64,000 nt of DNA from Ursus arctos (lineage: Eukaryota; Chordata; Mammalia; Carnivora; Ursidae): NCBI RefSeq assembly GCF_023065955.2, contig NW_026622786.1, forward strand, positions 48,717,438 through 48,781,437. Reading direction: 5' to 3'. Of the stretch, positions 11,851-24,892 are shown in pieces; the stretch's first letter is position 1, and each line of letters opens with the position of its first letter. The notes below the pieces were generated by a model, which saw only the letters and a program-made list of their open reading frames with translations, did no database searches and was not told the DNA's origin. The position numbers were made by a program, and so were the translations under genes.

Positions 11851-12664
11851 ATAGGTCTTCAGTAATGGTCCTGACACTTGTCTGATAATTAAAAACATCT
11901 GATTCTTGGTCCTCATACCTGGAATTTCTGATTCAGTACCTTTCTAAACTATTGGTCGAGAGGACCTTTCTTATGAATACTTGATAAATCTAATGAACCC
12001 AAATTGTCTTCAGATAACATTTATTTGAAGGCCAGGTATTGAAAACACTAAATTCATTGTATAGGGAACATGTTTTCCTAGAATATAAATTATATTATAT
12101 TATGACTTTTGGTCATTGGCTTGTTTACACCAGTAACTGGAGTATTTCTAAAAGATGCTCATTTTTCTAGATCTATTCTAAACCATTTGCACACCAATAA
12201 CATTGAATGATATATTTTTATCAGTAAGAGAACGACTTTTAGGTGCTTTTGCTAATTGAAAAATGGTACATTTAGAAGGAACCTTCCAAAGCACCTCATT
12301 GATCTCAGCTTATATCACAAATAATGAACTTACAAACTGAAAGAGTTAAGATTTTTATCATGGGCACTGATAGGTAGAAATAATTATCCACTAATTACCA
12401 AAGAATATATTGCTAACAGCACTGATATTATCAGTAAAATATGAGTAATAACCACGACTACCTACATCGTGTGATGATTTGTATTCGCTGTTTATACTGT
12501 AAAACAAGGTACAAAACAAGAGAATCAGAACTGGGTAATTACTACCTCACTGAGTCTCTTTACTGTGCTCTTTGGCTTTTGATTTTTATCTGTAAAATGG
12601 AAGTAATATAGAGTAGGAACCATTTGGGAAAGATTAAATACTTCTGCTTACATCCTAACTTTTC

Positions 12665-12810
12665 CAGGTGGTGATAAAATGATGATGACGATGATGACCA
12701 TGATGATGACAACAGCAATGACAATTTTATTAAACAGTTACTTTGTACTAGGCACACAAGTGCTTTCCATGCATCTTGGTTTAATCCATAACCCCATTTG
12801 GGATAGTGAA
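12665..12810 (-). repeat. GAT-rich tract plus reverse MIR
   Basis: Starts with a GAT/GAC trinucleotide tract. It continues with a reverse MIR-like core (ttactttgtactaggcac, then ccataaccccatttgggata). Confidence 0.55.
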
Positions 12811-13123
12811 ATGGCCATGTGTGCCATAAATAAGTATTGGGCAAACCGGATTTTTGGGTTCTGATTTTTAAAATTTCTGTTCCTATTATCTCAACCTGAT
12901 AATCTCCTACCATCTCTCCCTTAAACAATGGTTTTGCTGTATAAAATGGATTCATCCTCTCCTGGAAATCCCTGGGGGACTGTGTTTGCTTACCTGCCCC
13001 TTCCGTCTGTCTTCTATACCATTCACGTGCTGAATACAATTCAAAAATTAGGGTCCCATTTTTTTTTATAAAGTTGCTGAAAGTAAGCACTTGGGAACAG
13101 AAAAAAGGGAATTCTAAACACAC

Positions 13124-13304
13124 CTGTTACCCCATAAAGAATTATGTACTGCATCTTTAGCTGTTGTCTGCAAGGACCCCACTTTCACCCGGGTGTTAGA
13201 GGATCCTGAGGAAGCCTGGGAAGGCGAGTAGTCGGAGTAAGTGCCTGAGGAAACACTGTTATTCAGACAGTGAGTTTTGTCAACTTCAGACTCATCAGTT
13301 GATT
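13124..13304 (-). CDS. LRRC7: LRRC7 exon k: Ser/Thr-rich linker
   Basis: This 181-nt exon starts with AA completing a Glu codon, then has 59 codons ([20 protein letters not shown] at the start, [11 protein letters not shown] at the end) and AG of a split Arg codon. The acceptor is CGTTTCAG and the donor AG|GTGTGT. The middle, [18 protein letters not shown], is rich in Ser and Tyr and presumably disordered and phosphorylatable; that is inference. It joins the large central exon at the Arg codon (AG|G). Confidence 0.94.
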
Positions 13305-13512
13305 CTGAAACGTAAAGGGGAAAATGTTATAATGCTATGAACGCTGGCAATAATAAGCACAGAAAAGCAAGTACGAAAAACAGCATAATGATGTTAGGAA
13401 TATATATTTGTAAAATATTTCTATAGACTATGGTGTAGCATAAGTTACAACTGGTGATTCATCATGCACATGCATTTGTGGCATATTTTCCACGTCAGGG
13501 TCACAGTGTTAC
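13305..13512. other. LRRC7 intron j-k (208 bp)
   Basis: The shortest intron in the window, GTAACA to TTTCAG on the minus strand. No repeat was seen. Neighbouring introns are 1.7 and 8.4 kb. Confidence 0.9.
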
Positions 13513-13624
13513 CTTTTTTGTCCTTCCCTAGCAGAACAAGTTTGGGTGGGTACAGAGGGGTCTCAGCTAATGAAGGGTGAAGTTCCCCAATCCTCATTTC
13601 ATTAGCTGGATGAACAAAAGAATC
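13513..13624 (-). CDS. LRRC7: LRRC7 exon j: 37-codon linker
   Basis: This 112-nt exon encodes [20 protein letters not shown], then [17 protein letters not shown] and the first base of a split Glu codon. The acceptor is TCTCTCAG|GAT and the donor G|GTAACA. It is separated from the next exon by only 208 bp, the shortest intron in the window, while the intron before it is 8.4 kb. Phase and sequence fit the family with no ambiguity. Confidence 0.94.
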
Positions 13625-13804
13625 CTGAGAGATATAATAATATAGGACAAGGAAAGTAAACATTTAAACATTGGTTAACCAAGGTGGCAATATCTTTATT
13701 TGGTTCAGATTTAAAGATGGGGCTCTAGAATATAAGTCATTGTGGAGCACTGGGAGAAGTGAATCATATGTTTCTCTGAGGTAAGTACTAAAATGTTTTG
13801 TTTT

Positions 13805-13960
13805 TCTAATTTAAATGAGTCCATTTGTTCATCAGACGTTTTTTGAATGCCTGTTTATATGCCTGGCACTGTGCAAAGAACTGTAGAGTTTCCAAAGAAA
13901 GACAAAATGTCACCATGTCCCTTGGAGATTTACCATCTAGTGGGGGAGATGAGATACATC
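13805..13960 (-). repeat. L2 LINE 3' end, reverse
   Basis: Reverse L2 tail: catttgttcatcagacg, tgcctggcactgtgcaaag, then ccatctagtgggggagat. Confidence 0.7.
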
Positions 13961-14003
13961 TTATTATAACACAGGACTGAATTATGATAAGCTGTATGTG
14001 AGC

Positions 14004-14022
14004 ATATATATATATATATATA
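14004..14022. repeat. (AT)n microsatellite
   Basis: Short pure AT run. Confidence 0.8.
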
Positions 14023-15389
14023 AATTTAAGGGGGGATCTCCCTTAAGAGTTCTAAGAGGAAAGTCCATCACTGACCAACTAAATTTCTTTTCATCCTCAG
14101 CCCTGCTCATGCACAACTGGGTCCTTTAAATCCTGCTTTTATTGCCAATCCCCCTCTTAACTCCTACTGTTTCCCAAGTGATCTTATCTCAATTTCTTTA
14201 GTTCTATCATGACTTCTTCACAAGGTTTCTAGTTTTCTCGTGATTAATCTACCTTGCTAATCTTCATTCTAAATCCATTCATTGAGTGTAATGAGCAACA
14301 CTGGTACAAGAATATAACTTTATAAAGACAAATGAGCATGTTAAAAAAGTCCGTGAATTTTAAACTTCTATAATTAAAATTAAAATTATTATTTCCAGTT
14401 AACCAGATAGTGAGAGAACATTGAGGAAGGTAAAATACCAAATTTTCACTTTCTTACACATATAAAAATGTCTTGTCTATGCCCACGGGGAGGTAGTGAT
14501 ATAAATTTATGCATGGCAGTTATCTTTATGTCTTTTTTTCTTAAACCTTAGGTTAATTTGAATTCAAAAAATAATTTTCAGTGTTTTTCAGTTTTCTCAT
14601 TAATTAATACTTATTAGTTTAAAACATTAATGCAACACATTTAGAAATATTTTGTTAAATCAAAGAAAGAAAATACTTGAGCACAAAAATACAGTAAATG
14701 AAATGTGTTCCACCTTATAACTAATTGGTAATAGACAGAAACTCTTATATATTTTAATGCCCCACATAGTGAGTGACAGGCTCAAGTCTTTGGGTATTGC
14801 AAAAAAAAAGCCATTTCTTTAACTTCTGGCTTACGTTCAATTGTTTGGTTTGGTTTTGGTTAGGTTTGTATGAGAATATTAGCCTGTGAAAAACCTGGGC
14901 AAATACCTGATACTTGTTAATTATTTAAGAAAATACTTTTAGTCAAACCTTTCATTTCCTACAAGTGAATTTTGAGAATAAAAGAGGTCCATGCTTACAG
15001 AGATAACGAGACCAAGATTCAGCATAGAGGCAGGATTCTCGGGTTCCTGTCCAATAATCTTCCCTTATATTATGCTGCCTGCTAGTGAACTCAACTCTGA
15101 GCACATTAAAGACTTTTAAAATCCTGTTCCAGATTTGAAGAGGGATAGGAAAGAGAGTGGGATTGATGGAAATTCTGGAGATGAAGAGGAAAATCTGTGT
15201 TTTCATGGATTTTGAAAACTATTTCAAGGTATTATGATAAAGTTTTAAGGTGACAAAATAGTGAGTAAAAGCCTTTACACATCTTTGTAGAAATTAATAA
15301 ATAGAAGCAGACACAAGTTTGAGAAATAGTACCATGAAAAGTCATAAAATATGTTAAGGCTTATCAAAAAATATTCAATTACAAGGTGG

Positions 15390-15530
15390 CATATTTCTAT
15401 TCCATTCCTGCTTTATCATTTATTAATCAGGTTATCTTGGGCAAGTCAGTGTACCTCTCTACCTTACTCAATTCATCAGTAAAATGAAGGTAATAGATGA
15501 TAGGAATTAATGCTCTTTTCTGTCTAGTAC
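15390..15530 (+). repeat. MIR SINE
   Basis: Core MIR order visible: ttatcttgggcaagtcagt, acctctctacct, cagtaaaatgaaggtaatag. Confidence 0.6.
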
Positions 15531-16024
15531 TAACATTCTATGAATCTAAATGTAATTTATTTGTTGAAATAATACTTTAAAAAGGAAGTATTTTTATGAT
15601 GCCTGATAATAAAGTACAGGAATTTTGTTTTAGTCAACAAAAGAAACCAAAGAGTTGTACAAGCATAGAAATGTAAATATAATTAAGGGTTTCATTATTT
15701 TGTTTTCCTTATGAGTTATACATTCAGTATACAAATTATCTTGCATGTATAGATCATATTTTCAAATTTGCATCCCAAGAATGTGGCTGGAGCTTGGCAT
15801 GGTAGCTATGGTATGACTCAGATTCAAGTCTCTGGTTCTGCTCAAGAATTTCTACTTCGAATCAAAAGGAGCTCTAGTGACTAGGAAGAGACTATGATAT
15901 CAGCTAATCATGAGGTTGCACCTTTTCTCCAGAGTTCTGTGGCCCTCCACCTAGAAGGATTAACATTACTGAAGCAAGAACAGTGAATTCCCACTGATCC
16001 AGTTAGACTCACTTATCTTCACGA

Positions 16025-16340
16025 GCAAAATGATAATAATGATGATGATGATTATGATGAAGCTCATGATGCCATCAGTTATGGAGAATCTATTACATAT
16101 CTGCTACTGTGCTACATGTTAAACACTTTATCTGTATCATCTCTGTTAATTACTTAATTGATAACCTAGTTTTTTACCGTTATTTATTATTTTTAAATTA
16201 TTTAATATCATCATCTTTGTTTTACAGTTAAGGACATGGAGAGAGGTAAAGTCGTAATTCCAAGTCAGAAACTCAGTGAGTGGTAGAGCTGAGATTTGAA
16301 CTGTGATCTGTGCTACTGGAAGGCCTTCTGTGTGATACTA
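16025..16340 (-). repeat. GAT tract and reverse MIR SINE
   Basis: A GAT-type trinucleotide run is followed by a reverse MIR: ctactgtgctacatgtta, ttttacagttaaggacatg, gagaggtaaagtcg, tggtagagctgagatttgaa. Confidence 0.65.
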
Positions 16341-17034
16341 TGTATGCTATATTGTCTACCCTAAGAAAAGCTCACCTCTCAACTGGACTTTACAGAACAA
16401 GTTAACTGTCCAACAAAAGAAATTAATCATTGATTTTGTCTCTATAAATTCTGTTATAGAGGCTGGAGGAATCAAGTTCATGTTGGAAAAGTGGGTGAAG
16501 CTTTGGGGACTACTTCTATGGTGTAGGCAATGGAAGTTATTGGTCGGGAATCAAATACAATGAGGGTCCCATTTTAAGCACATTGAACCATATTTGCTTC
16601 TGGCAAGGAGGCAGAAGAGGGGGCAAAAGAAAAGGTAGAATCTCTTTTTTCTTTAACCCATTGACCTTGTGTCATTCAAACTAAATCTCAGCGGCTACTG
16701 TAGGGAAAGGGAGCCTGAGGTAGAAGAGAGAGGGGGAAAAAACTTGTGCCCGAGCTTTCAAGAGTCCGGGTCTGGTATTAATAAAAACATTTAAGGATAT
16801 TTTCAAGGGTAACTGGCTACTCTCTATTACCAAGAGATAGATTTGTTTCCTCTATAGAAAGAAATTGGGTGGAATCTCCTAACAAAGGAAAAAGTCCAGA
16901 ACCTTTATGAACATGGTGGACAGAATAAACAGGTATCCAGTGAGAAGTTTTCTGAAATGCAGGGTAGTGGCCTATGAAAGGATTAAAGGCAGATGGGCAG
17001 GATTAGCACATCACTCTCTTGTGGAAGGGCAAGG

Positions 17035-17290
17035 AATTATCATTTACTGTAGCTTTCCCCTTTGCCAAGAACTGTGCTTGCAGCTATATAAAAATACTTG
17101 TTTTCATCTGATTTCATTTCCACAAAACTCTAAATGTTATTGTTACCTGTACTTCTAAAGATATAGAAAGCAAAGCTCAGAAAGTTTTCAATGACTTGTC
17201 AAGGTCACAAAATCAGTAACAAGGTAGATTCAAGATTTGAATTAATGTCTGCTAGACTTGAAAGCACTTTCTCTTGTTCCCAAACTGTGC
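17035..17290 (-). repeat. MIR SINE, reverse
   Basis: Reverse MIR features: ccaagaactgtgcttgcagc, agatatagaaagcaaagctc, gacttgtcaaggtcacaaa. Confidence 0.6.
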
Positions 17291-18144
17291 TCCAAGCTAC
17301 CTGTGGTGCTGTTGTTAATTCACAGGGATACATGGGTTATTTTAAATATGTGAGGGAAACAAAGCAATACTCGACATCAGTCAGTTACTATGTGAATTGG
17401 TGGCTCTCAGTTTCAATATTAGATTGCACTTTCCTTTTGATACAATTTTTGTGAAGCTGGGTTTTTGGTGGTTGCTGTGATCAAAAATCAAGTGCTATTT
17501 GAAAATCAATGTGAAACAGAATTGTAGTATCTGATATGATTCCAAGGTTTGAGAAGATAAGTGGTGTCCCACAGGTACACACATTTCATTAATAGGTAGT
17601 TTTGTTATTTAGGCATGAAATAAAACTATTATTTTCCCTTTCAATTTGTGTGTATTATTTTTCAAATGACCGCTAGGCAGGGCATAAATATTTACTAAGT
17701 TGTCAGACCTACTACTTAGTAAATGGAACTGTTAGGTACTTCTTTTGGTCTATGGTCCTTATAACAATATTACTAAGACATTAAAGGCATACCAAGATTT
17801 TTAGAACCCCTTTATTTATTTTATGTTGTAGCTTTATTTACCATACCATTCTCCTTCGTCCCCTCCTTCCCTCCTCTTTCCTTGCTTTCCTCACTCTCCC
17901 AATATTCTTCATCATGATATTTTGCCTTTACTCATAATATTATATTAATGTATTAATATGGTAAGTTGTTGTTTTTAAATACATGTTATTCAAAACATAG
18001 GTGATAAAATATAAATAGGTATGGCAGCCAACAATTAATTCATGATTAATTTGACAAAAACACAGAGAAATTGTTCTTCCCCTCAATTAACTTCTAATTG
18101 GATGTAGAGACAGACATGTTATCAGTATTACAACATTAGACTCT

Positions 18145-18290
18145 ATTAGTTGTTCATGTACTCAACAGATATTTATTGCATCTGACTTTGACCTAGGCAC
18201 TGTGCTAGACACCAGAAAGACAATGGTGGACAAGACAACCTGGTTCCTGCCCTCATGAAACTCAGTCTGAAGTTAATAAACAACATAATC
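18145..18290 (-). repeat. L2 LINE 3' end, reverse, host of an L1 insertion
   Basis: Reverse L2 tail: tactcaacagatatttattg, aggcactgtgctagacacc, cctgccctcatgaaactcag. It is cut by the L1 tail that begins at 18291; the target-site duplication lies at its end. Confidence 0.75.
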
Positions 18291-18511
18291 CTATGGACTA
18301 TGAGAAACAAACTGAGGGCCTCAGAGGGGAGGAGGGTGGGGGAATGGGATAGACTGGTGATGGGTAGTAAGGAGGGCACGTATTGCATGGAGCACTGGTT
18401 GTTATACGCAACTAATGAATCATCGAACTTTACATCGGACACCGGGGATGTACTGTATGGTGACTAACATAATATAATAAAAAATCATTAAATAAAAAAA
18501 ATAAAAAATAA
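18291..18511 (+). mobile_element. Short 5'-truncated L1 tail with 16-bp target-site duplication
   Basis: L1 3' UTR of the carnivore type (aaactgagggcctcagaggg, cactggttgttatacgcaac, tggtgactaacataatataa) with an A-rich tail. It is flanked by the perfect direct repeat aataaacaacataatc at 18275-18290 and 18512-18527. Total length is about 220 bp, so only the very 3' end was copied. Confidence 0.9.
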
Positions 18512-18689
18512 AATAAACAACATAATCATAAATGTTTTCATTATATTTAACACAAATAAACAGAATAATGTGATAGAGAAAGTAGAGGTTTTATTGATCA
18601 TGGTGATTAGGGAAGGCCTTCCTATTGAGGTCATCTTTAAACTAAAACTCAGAAAGACGTGGAAGTGCTAGTCATATAAAGCGCTGAGT

Positions 18690-19045
18690 GCTACAGACTA
18701 AATGTTTGTGTCCCCTCAAAATTCATAAGTTGAAAACTATATGATGATATTTGGAGGTGGTATCTTTGGGAGGTCATTAGGTCATGAGGATAGAATCCTC
18801 ATGAATGAAATTAGTGCCATTGTAAAAGAGACCCCAGAAAGCTCCCTATCTCCTCCCGTGTGAGGTCACAGAGAGAAGATGGCTATCTATAAACCAGGAA
18901 GTAGGACTTTACTAGACACTGAATCTGTTATTACCTTGATCTTGGACTTCTTAGCTTCCAGAACTGTGATAAATAAATGTTTTTATTTATAAATCATGTA
19001 GTCTATGGTATTCTGTTATAGCAGCCTGAATGGACTAAGACACTG
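18690..19045 (+). repeat. MLT/MaLR-like interspersed repeat, copy 1
   Basis: Contains aaatgtttgtgtcccctc, ctttgggaggtcattaggtc, cttgatcttggacttcttag, ccagaactgtgataaataaa, and ends at atggactaagacac. A second, diverged copy lies at 49488-49893. I am sure it is an ancient interspersed repeat. The family name (MaLR-type LTR) is from memory and uncertain. Confidence 0.6.
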
Positions 19046-19842
19046 GAAAAAAGCAAATGTAAACTTCATAAAACTTATATAAAGGAATATGGAAGTAGAG
19101 GACAACCTTCATACCTCCCTGTTCTCCTTGTTCATATGACTCTCCCAGCTGTATTCTTTGTCTGGCATAATGTATATTAAAAGTCTTGGCACACGGTTGG
19201 CAAATAGAAAGTGATCAATAAATCTTGATTTACCTTTCCTTTTCCTTTTTTCTCTGCTGCATTTGCAATCTATTTACCTTGTTTATTCTTACTGTTTTCT
19301 GCTTCTGGTTCTGCCTACCACTAGTCTTTTTCCCTTGGTTTTCCATATTTAACCACATGGATAAACGTATCATGCAGTGTGTAATACTCTCTTCCACATT
19401 CTTGACAGTATGAACTAAATAATGACCCAAAAATGTCATACAAGTGCAAAACATACAACAAAATGCTTAATATACAGTGATCAACTGGATATTTGTCTAT
19501 CTGTATTTATTTTATCTGGAAGTTGAAAATATGGAGTGTGGCCCCTTGATCCGTGTAAGCAATTCGAGAAGGGAGGATGATAAAGAAAGCAACAGCTTCT
19601 CTTTGCTCTAGCATGGCTAAAAGTTGGGGAGAGAAGATCTAGAATCTCAATTTTAGAAAACGTATTGAAACTACCGGTGAGATTTCTATTCAAGATAAAA
19701 GGCCAGGAGAAGAAGAAAACTAAGAAAAGGTGGGGTGAATCATTGAAATAATTATAAAGCTTAAGACTGAGTTTCAGTTAGGTAGGAAATAAGTGTTTTT
19801 AAGGAGGGCAAATTAGATTTGTGTCTTAACAAGATCATTATT

Positions 19843-20040
19843 AGGCACACCTGGGTGGCTCATTTGGTTAAGTGTCCAACTTTGCCTTGGGTCATGATCT
19901 CAGGGTCGTAGGATCGAGTCCTCATTGGGCTCTCTGCTCAGCTGAGGGTCTGCCTGTCCCTCTCCTTTTGCCCCTCCCCCTGCTTGTGCTCTCTCTCTGT
20001 CTCTCTCTCTTAAATAAATAAAATCTTAAAAAAATAAATT
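19843..20040 (+). mobile_element. Can-SINE (SINEC), older copy
   Basis: tRNA-Lys-derived head (cacctgggtggctcatttgg, ttaagtgtccaac), a CT-rich stretch (ctctctctgtctctctctct) and an aaataaataaaatctt tail. A probable imperfect target duplication is aagatcatta at 19831 against aagttcatta at 20043. Confidence 0.92.
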
Positions 20041-20949
20041 AAAAGTTCATTAGCAAAGTAATGAGGGGGCTGGGGACAATGTAAGCCAAGAAGTTGACAG
20101 TTTCTATAATAATGCAGGACAGAGCTGAGGGCCTGAGGAGGTTGAGGAGATACACTTAGATGAAAATGTATAGATTTAGGTGACTGTTTGGAAGGGACAG
20201 TGAGTGGAGAAAAAGATGGAAAAAGAAACCAGGATATCTTCCAAATTTCTAGCTTGAGTAAGCTAGTAGATAATGGTGCTAGCAGAGATCAAGATTGGGC
20301 GTATAGGAGCAGAAGCAAATTTGGGGAAGAAACATTAAATTTAATTTTGGATTTTTTCAAGTTTTAAATGATTGTGGGATAATTTTAAGATTTATTTTCT
20401 CTAGTAGGGTTATTACTAAATTTATGACCAAAGCCATCTTTTCCTTGCCTCACCTATCCCAGCCCTGTATTAAGCAATTTTAGAATCTTCTCATTTTGTA
20501 GCAAAATTACTCAGTTTATGGGTTATCATGACCTCACAATTATTTTAATGTTAAACTGTGATTGCATGAGGTTTAAATACAAAGTGTATGTGTATTTAGT
20601 GCGTACCTCCTAAATGCTGGCTTTCTTCCTTTTTATATTACTGCACTGCTTCAGGGATAAAAGAAAAGTCTGTTTCTCTGCTATTGCATATCTGTAACAT
20701 TTTAGAAAGGAAAAAGTACAATAATACTGATTTCATAAGCAAAAAGAAAAAAAAAACGAAAATGAGTATTTACTTAAATTTTCCTCCCTTGATACCAAGC
20801 TGTATTCTTTTCTGGGGTGGGCTAGTACCTCCACTGCAAGATATTCACACCATGCTTATTTTTGCTCAAGCTTTTTCCTCTGTCTGGAATAACTTCCTCC
20901 CTTTCAACTTTAAGAGAATCACCCCCTTATCGAAACACAGTTCAACCTT

Positions 20950-21225
20950 AAACTGTTTCACATAACTTCTTAATTGATTGGCAGTGACTGCTTCTCTCTC
21001 CAATTTCTTAAAGTATTATTATATTGTCTATCACACCACTAATCATGTGATCATATTTTATATAATCTGTTCTCTAATCACTTCATCTGTGGTAATGTTA
21101 CCCGGCTAGGCTCTAAATTAGTTGGGGACTAGGCACACATTTTATATTTCTTTTCTCTCTCTCACAGTGTTTAGCACAGTGCTAAATATACAGTTGGTGT
21201 TTAATCAGTGCAACAAATTGATGCT
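20950..21225 (+). repeat. L2 LINE 3' end
   Basis: L2 order: atcacaccactaatcatgtg, ttggggactaggcacacat, then tttagcacagtgctaaata, ggtgtttaatcagtgcaac. Confidence 0.65.
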
Positions 21226-21994
21226 GTGAAATGCAGATTTGTAAAAGAGTTTCAGGAACCTAGATTTTTGAGAAGTAGGTACAGTAACTTCTAGATGTAC
21301 TCACACCAGTTATGTTTCTAATGAAGATAAAAAGGTGATAACCAAATCGGCTGAAGAGTGGATGAGATAGTGTAGAGGTGGCATAAATGTAGTTGAATTC
21401 TTTTCAGACCCCACAAATTGATAAGGATGAATATCTAGTTTATTCTAAAATATAGGAATTAAGTTTCACATGGCTAGATCCAGAAATTATCTCCTCTTTG
21501 TCATGTTTATAGTAGTGTTTCCTATAAAGGTTTTAATCCAAACACAAACAAACAAAAAAAAAAACTGGCTCTAAATCTGATCAAGAATTTTACTGAGATT
21601 TGCAGACTAAAAAAAACAAAAAAACAAAACAAAAAAACCAACTTCATTTAGTCTTTTCTAATGACTCATACAATAAAAGTTTGGGGTAGCCAAAAAAGTA
21701 GAGTGAAAATTATATAATGCACTTACTGGCCAGGCCTAGCTGAATGAGCAAGTTATTCCTTCTGTGTGTATTGGAACTTTTGGAGCTGTGTTAATAATTT
21801 TAGGCCATGAGGGTGTCATTTACCTGTAATTTATTAAATGCAACCCTCATAGTCTGAAAAAGTAGAGAGACTCATTTATATTTTAGGGGGAAAATGCACT
21901 TAACAGAGAAGATCTAATCGGTTAAAAAAACATATAATTTAGTAATTCCAAAAAATCCAAACCACACTGGCAATTACCAATAACCTTGAAATAC

Positions 21995-22195
21995 CTCCAC
22001 TGTAATCTCCTTTGGGGCTACAGGCCACTTGTGTTCATATTTTTCTTTCACAGTTTGCTCCGTGTTAGCAGTTGGATTTGAATTCTCAACACGCACTCCA
22101 TGGCTTGGCTTACCCACCAGATTTTGAACAGATTTTACCATATTCTTTAAATCCTCTGGATAAGGAGTTGGATATCGTTTTAGGTTTATTTCAAC
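21995..22195 (-). CDS. LRRC7: LRRC7 exon i: 67-codon linker
   Basis: This 201-nt exon has phase 0 at both ends (acceptor CTTCTAG|GTT, donor GAG|GTATTT). It encodes [20 protein letters not shown] at the start and [16 protein letters not shown] at the end, with [18 protein letters not shown] between. The basic, Pro/Tyr-containing start follows either exon g or exon h in frame. No folded domain is recognised. The sequence matches densin from memory nearly residue for residue, implying strong constraint. Confidence 0.94.
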
Positions 22196-24892
22196 CTAGA
22201 AGTTTATAAAAAGAAATTTAACATAAAAATACCTTCGGCAAACATGTTCACAAAACTACTCCATTTTATGTGCAGTAGTAAAACCAAATGCAATATAGTG
22301 AGTGTTGAGCTGGCTGAGAAACTGTACTGTAGAGTAGAGCACATGGTATTCTTTGCACATTCTGCCCTCATGGGGCTTCTTCCCACCCTGCCCACCTTCT
22401 AGATTAGAAACAATTTTAGGGTTCTATTCTATCTTTAGACCTACCCTGCAAATGGTTAAAATAGCAGTAGGTCAAACATATAAGTGACTGGTAATCTGAA
22501 GATTTTAAGCATAACTATCAGCTGCTTTTATACTTTAGAGGCTGTTCCTTCACTATCTTAATTATTTATAAGTAATTATTTTCATGTTAAAATATCTTTG
22601 GAATATCAATGTAGATGATAAGAGGAGACCCCAAGAGATTTACAAGTAGAGTTTATCACGGATTTAAAAAATGGGGGAATTGTCAGTATCTGCTACCAAA
22701 TATGCATCAGCTCTATATTAATTAGCATGTTATATCAAAAGGTCAGGGAGCTAATTCTTGTTAAAACTTAAAAAGAATTTGCTTCAAGGTGGCTTTTATA
22801 TTTAGTTTTTACCCTAATAAAGTCACATGCTTTGTAGGTAATGTCTTAAAAGAACAAGAAATTTAAAAATTTAGGAGGAGATTTTCTAAGATGTTCTAGA
22901 TAAACATGTTAATTTTGGCTTATATTACCCAGATATTTATTTCCATTCTTGAATTCATTTTTGTTGTATTGATCTGACTTTAGGGAACATATATGTTAAT
23001 GATTATTCTTCACATTTAATTTAAAGAGAGAAAATACGAGACACTTCCAAATAGAAAATCCCATTATCAGAATATTTAAAATATACTTAAATTGGAATAA
23101 ATACAAATTATCCATGCTGATTAAAAGGGAGTGGGAAGGAAAACAAGGAGCAGGTTTATTTGTCCTGGCTTCTTCCAACTGTCATGGCTTTTTGCATCTG
23201 AGTAGAACCAACTTTACAAAATGGAATGGTTTATGTGATTGTGGTGAATATGTGTCTGTGGAAAGTGTGTGCGGGGGTAGGTTGGGAGGAAGGGAGAAGA
23301 AAGCAAAGCTGAAAAAGGAAGGAGTGGGAATGAGAGGAAAGGAGAAAGTGGGGTGGGGCACATACATACCCACCCACCCACACCCATGTAATTCATGGGA
23401 TGTAAGAAACTATGATGGTGGCATAGATCTGAGGATTATACATATGAATTCAAACACTTTTGCTCATCTGCAGTTTTAGCAAATCCACCAACTTTGTTAT
23501 ATTTATCTTCCTTGTGGCTCATTTTCCACATCAAATACTGGGATTGGACTCCACTTGATGACTTTTAACATTCCTCTTAGTATTAAACATACAAAATTAT
23601 TTTTCCAATAAATTTTTGGAAAGCTGAGGAAAGACCAAATAATTTTGCTAGTATAAATATTGTAGTCTTTTACACTCCCAAACAAATAAGAATGAAATCA
23701 ATAATACATAGAAATAAAGCTACAAAAACATAACCCAAGAAAAAGTTAGACTTCTCAGAAAAAAAGTGTTAAGTTGTTAGAATGTAATATAAATATAGCT
23801 CAGGGTACTTAATTTATAATGCATTCTTAAATAAACATAAAAAGAATGATATCCATGCTAGACAAAGTCCATTGGGATGCATGCATTCTTGGATCTGCTG
23901 TTTAAGTTGGTATTAGAAATGTTAATCACAAATTACATCTAAATTTTAAATTATATTGTTGAACTCATTTAAAAGTACTTGATAGCAAAGGGCTAAAAGT
24001 CAAAAAACTACATTTAAAAAATATAGATTGTAGAGTGGTATGGCTATTATGCCAATTAAGAACATCTCTTAATTTTTAATAACCAATGGTATATGAATGA
24101 AAAATAATTTTCATGTAGGTCAATAGATTAAAATTCCATGTACCTTAAAAAATCCTCAATGCTAAAATTACACTTCTAAATTGAATCAAAAGCAAAAAAA
24201 AAATGTGAAGCGTTCTTTAATTCAATTAAATTCCACACTGAATAATGTAATCTATTTTGTGTAGATGCTATGTCTCATCTGACACAATTAGATGACTATT
24301 TACTATGGCCACAGTGCCAATATCACACTAAATGTGATATTTTAGTCACATCACCAGAATATGTTTGGGTACTTTATCTCTGAAAAATATTTAAATTTAG
24401 AAACAGAAACAGATTTGTCAAGCTAAGGAAGCTTAAGCTTCAGAGCCTGTCACCTACATAGGTTCTTTCCAAAGCCTGTGTACTTATTTATTTACATGGT
24501 TATTTCATATTCCTTTCCTTAAAGAGGTCCCTCTCCAAACTGTGGGAGTTTCAGTTCTTATAAAATTTGGATTTGTTCCACCTGGACAATAAGCTCCTTG
24601 CTTCCCATTTACTAGTCTACCAACAGAACTTGCTGGACTTGGAGCCAGAAGATTTACCCCCAACAAGCTATCAGCCACTAAGCTTTCTGTCCAATTTCTG
24701 CTCATGTATGTAAAATAGGAATGATAATATCTTCAGTTAATCTAGAACTAAAATGAGATAATAACTGTGAAAATCTTTTGAAAATGTATAAATTCTATGC
24801 AAAGATAAGATACTATTTTCTAAAATCAGATTCTACTTAGGTATTTTTAAAATCTGAATTTTTTTGGTAATTTAGATTCTACTGCATTTTAT

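Larger units (their letters stand above)
11459..13123. other. LRRC7 intron k-l (1.7 kb)
   Basis: Short intron with an L2 3' end and a MIR-like segment behind a GAT-rich tract. The 119 bases next to the acceptor of exon l are open in the exon's own frame, from a Met codon at 11577. Confidence 0.8.
13625..21994. other. LRRC7 intron i-j (8.4 kb)
   Basis: Holds L2, MIR, a short young L1 tail, an MLT-like repeat, an older Can-SINE, another L2 and A-rich tracts (20740, 21550, 21610), listed separately. No coding exon was recognised between exons i and j, which join directly in densin as I recall it (ITVE to DSFV). Confidence 0.8.
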
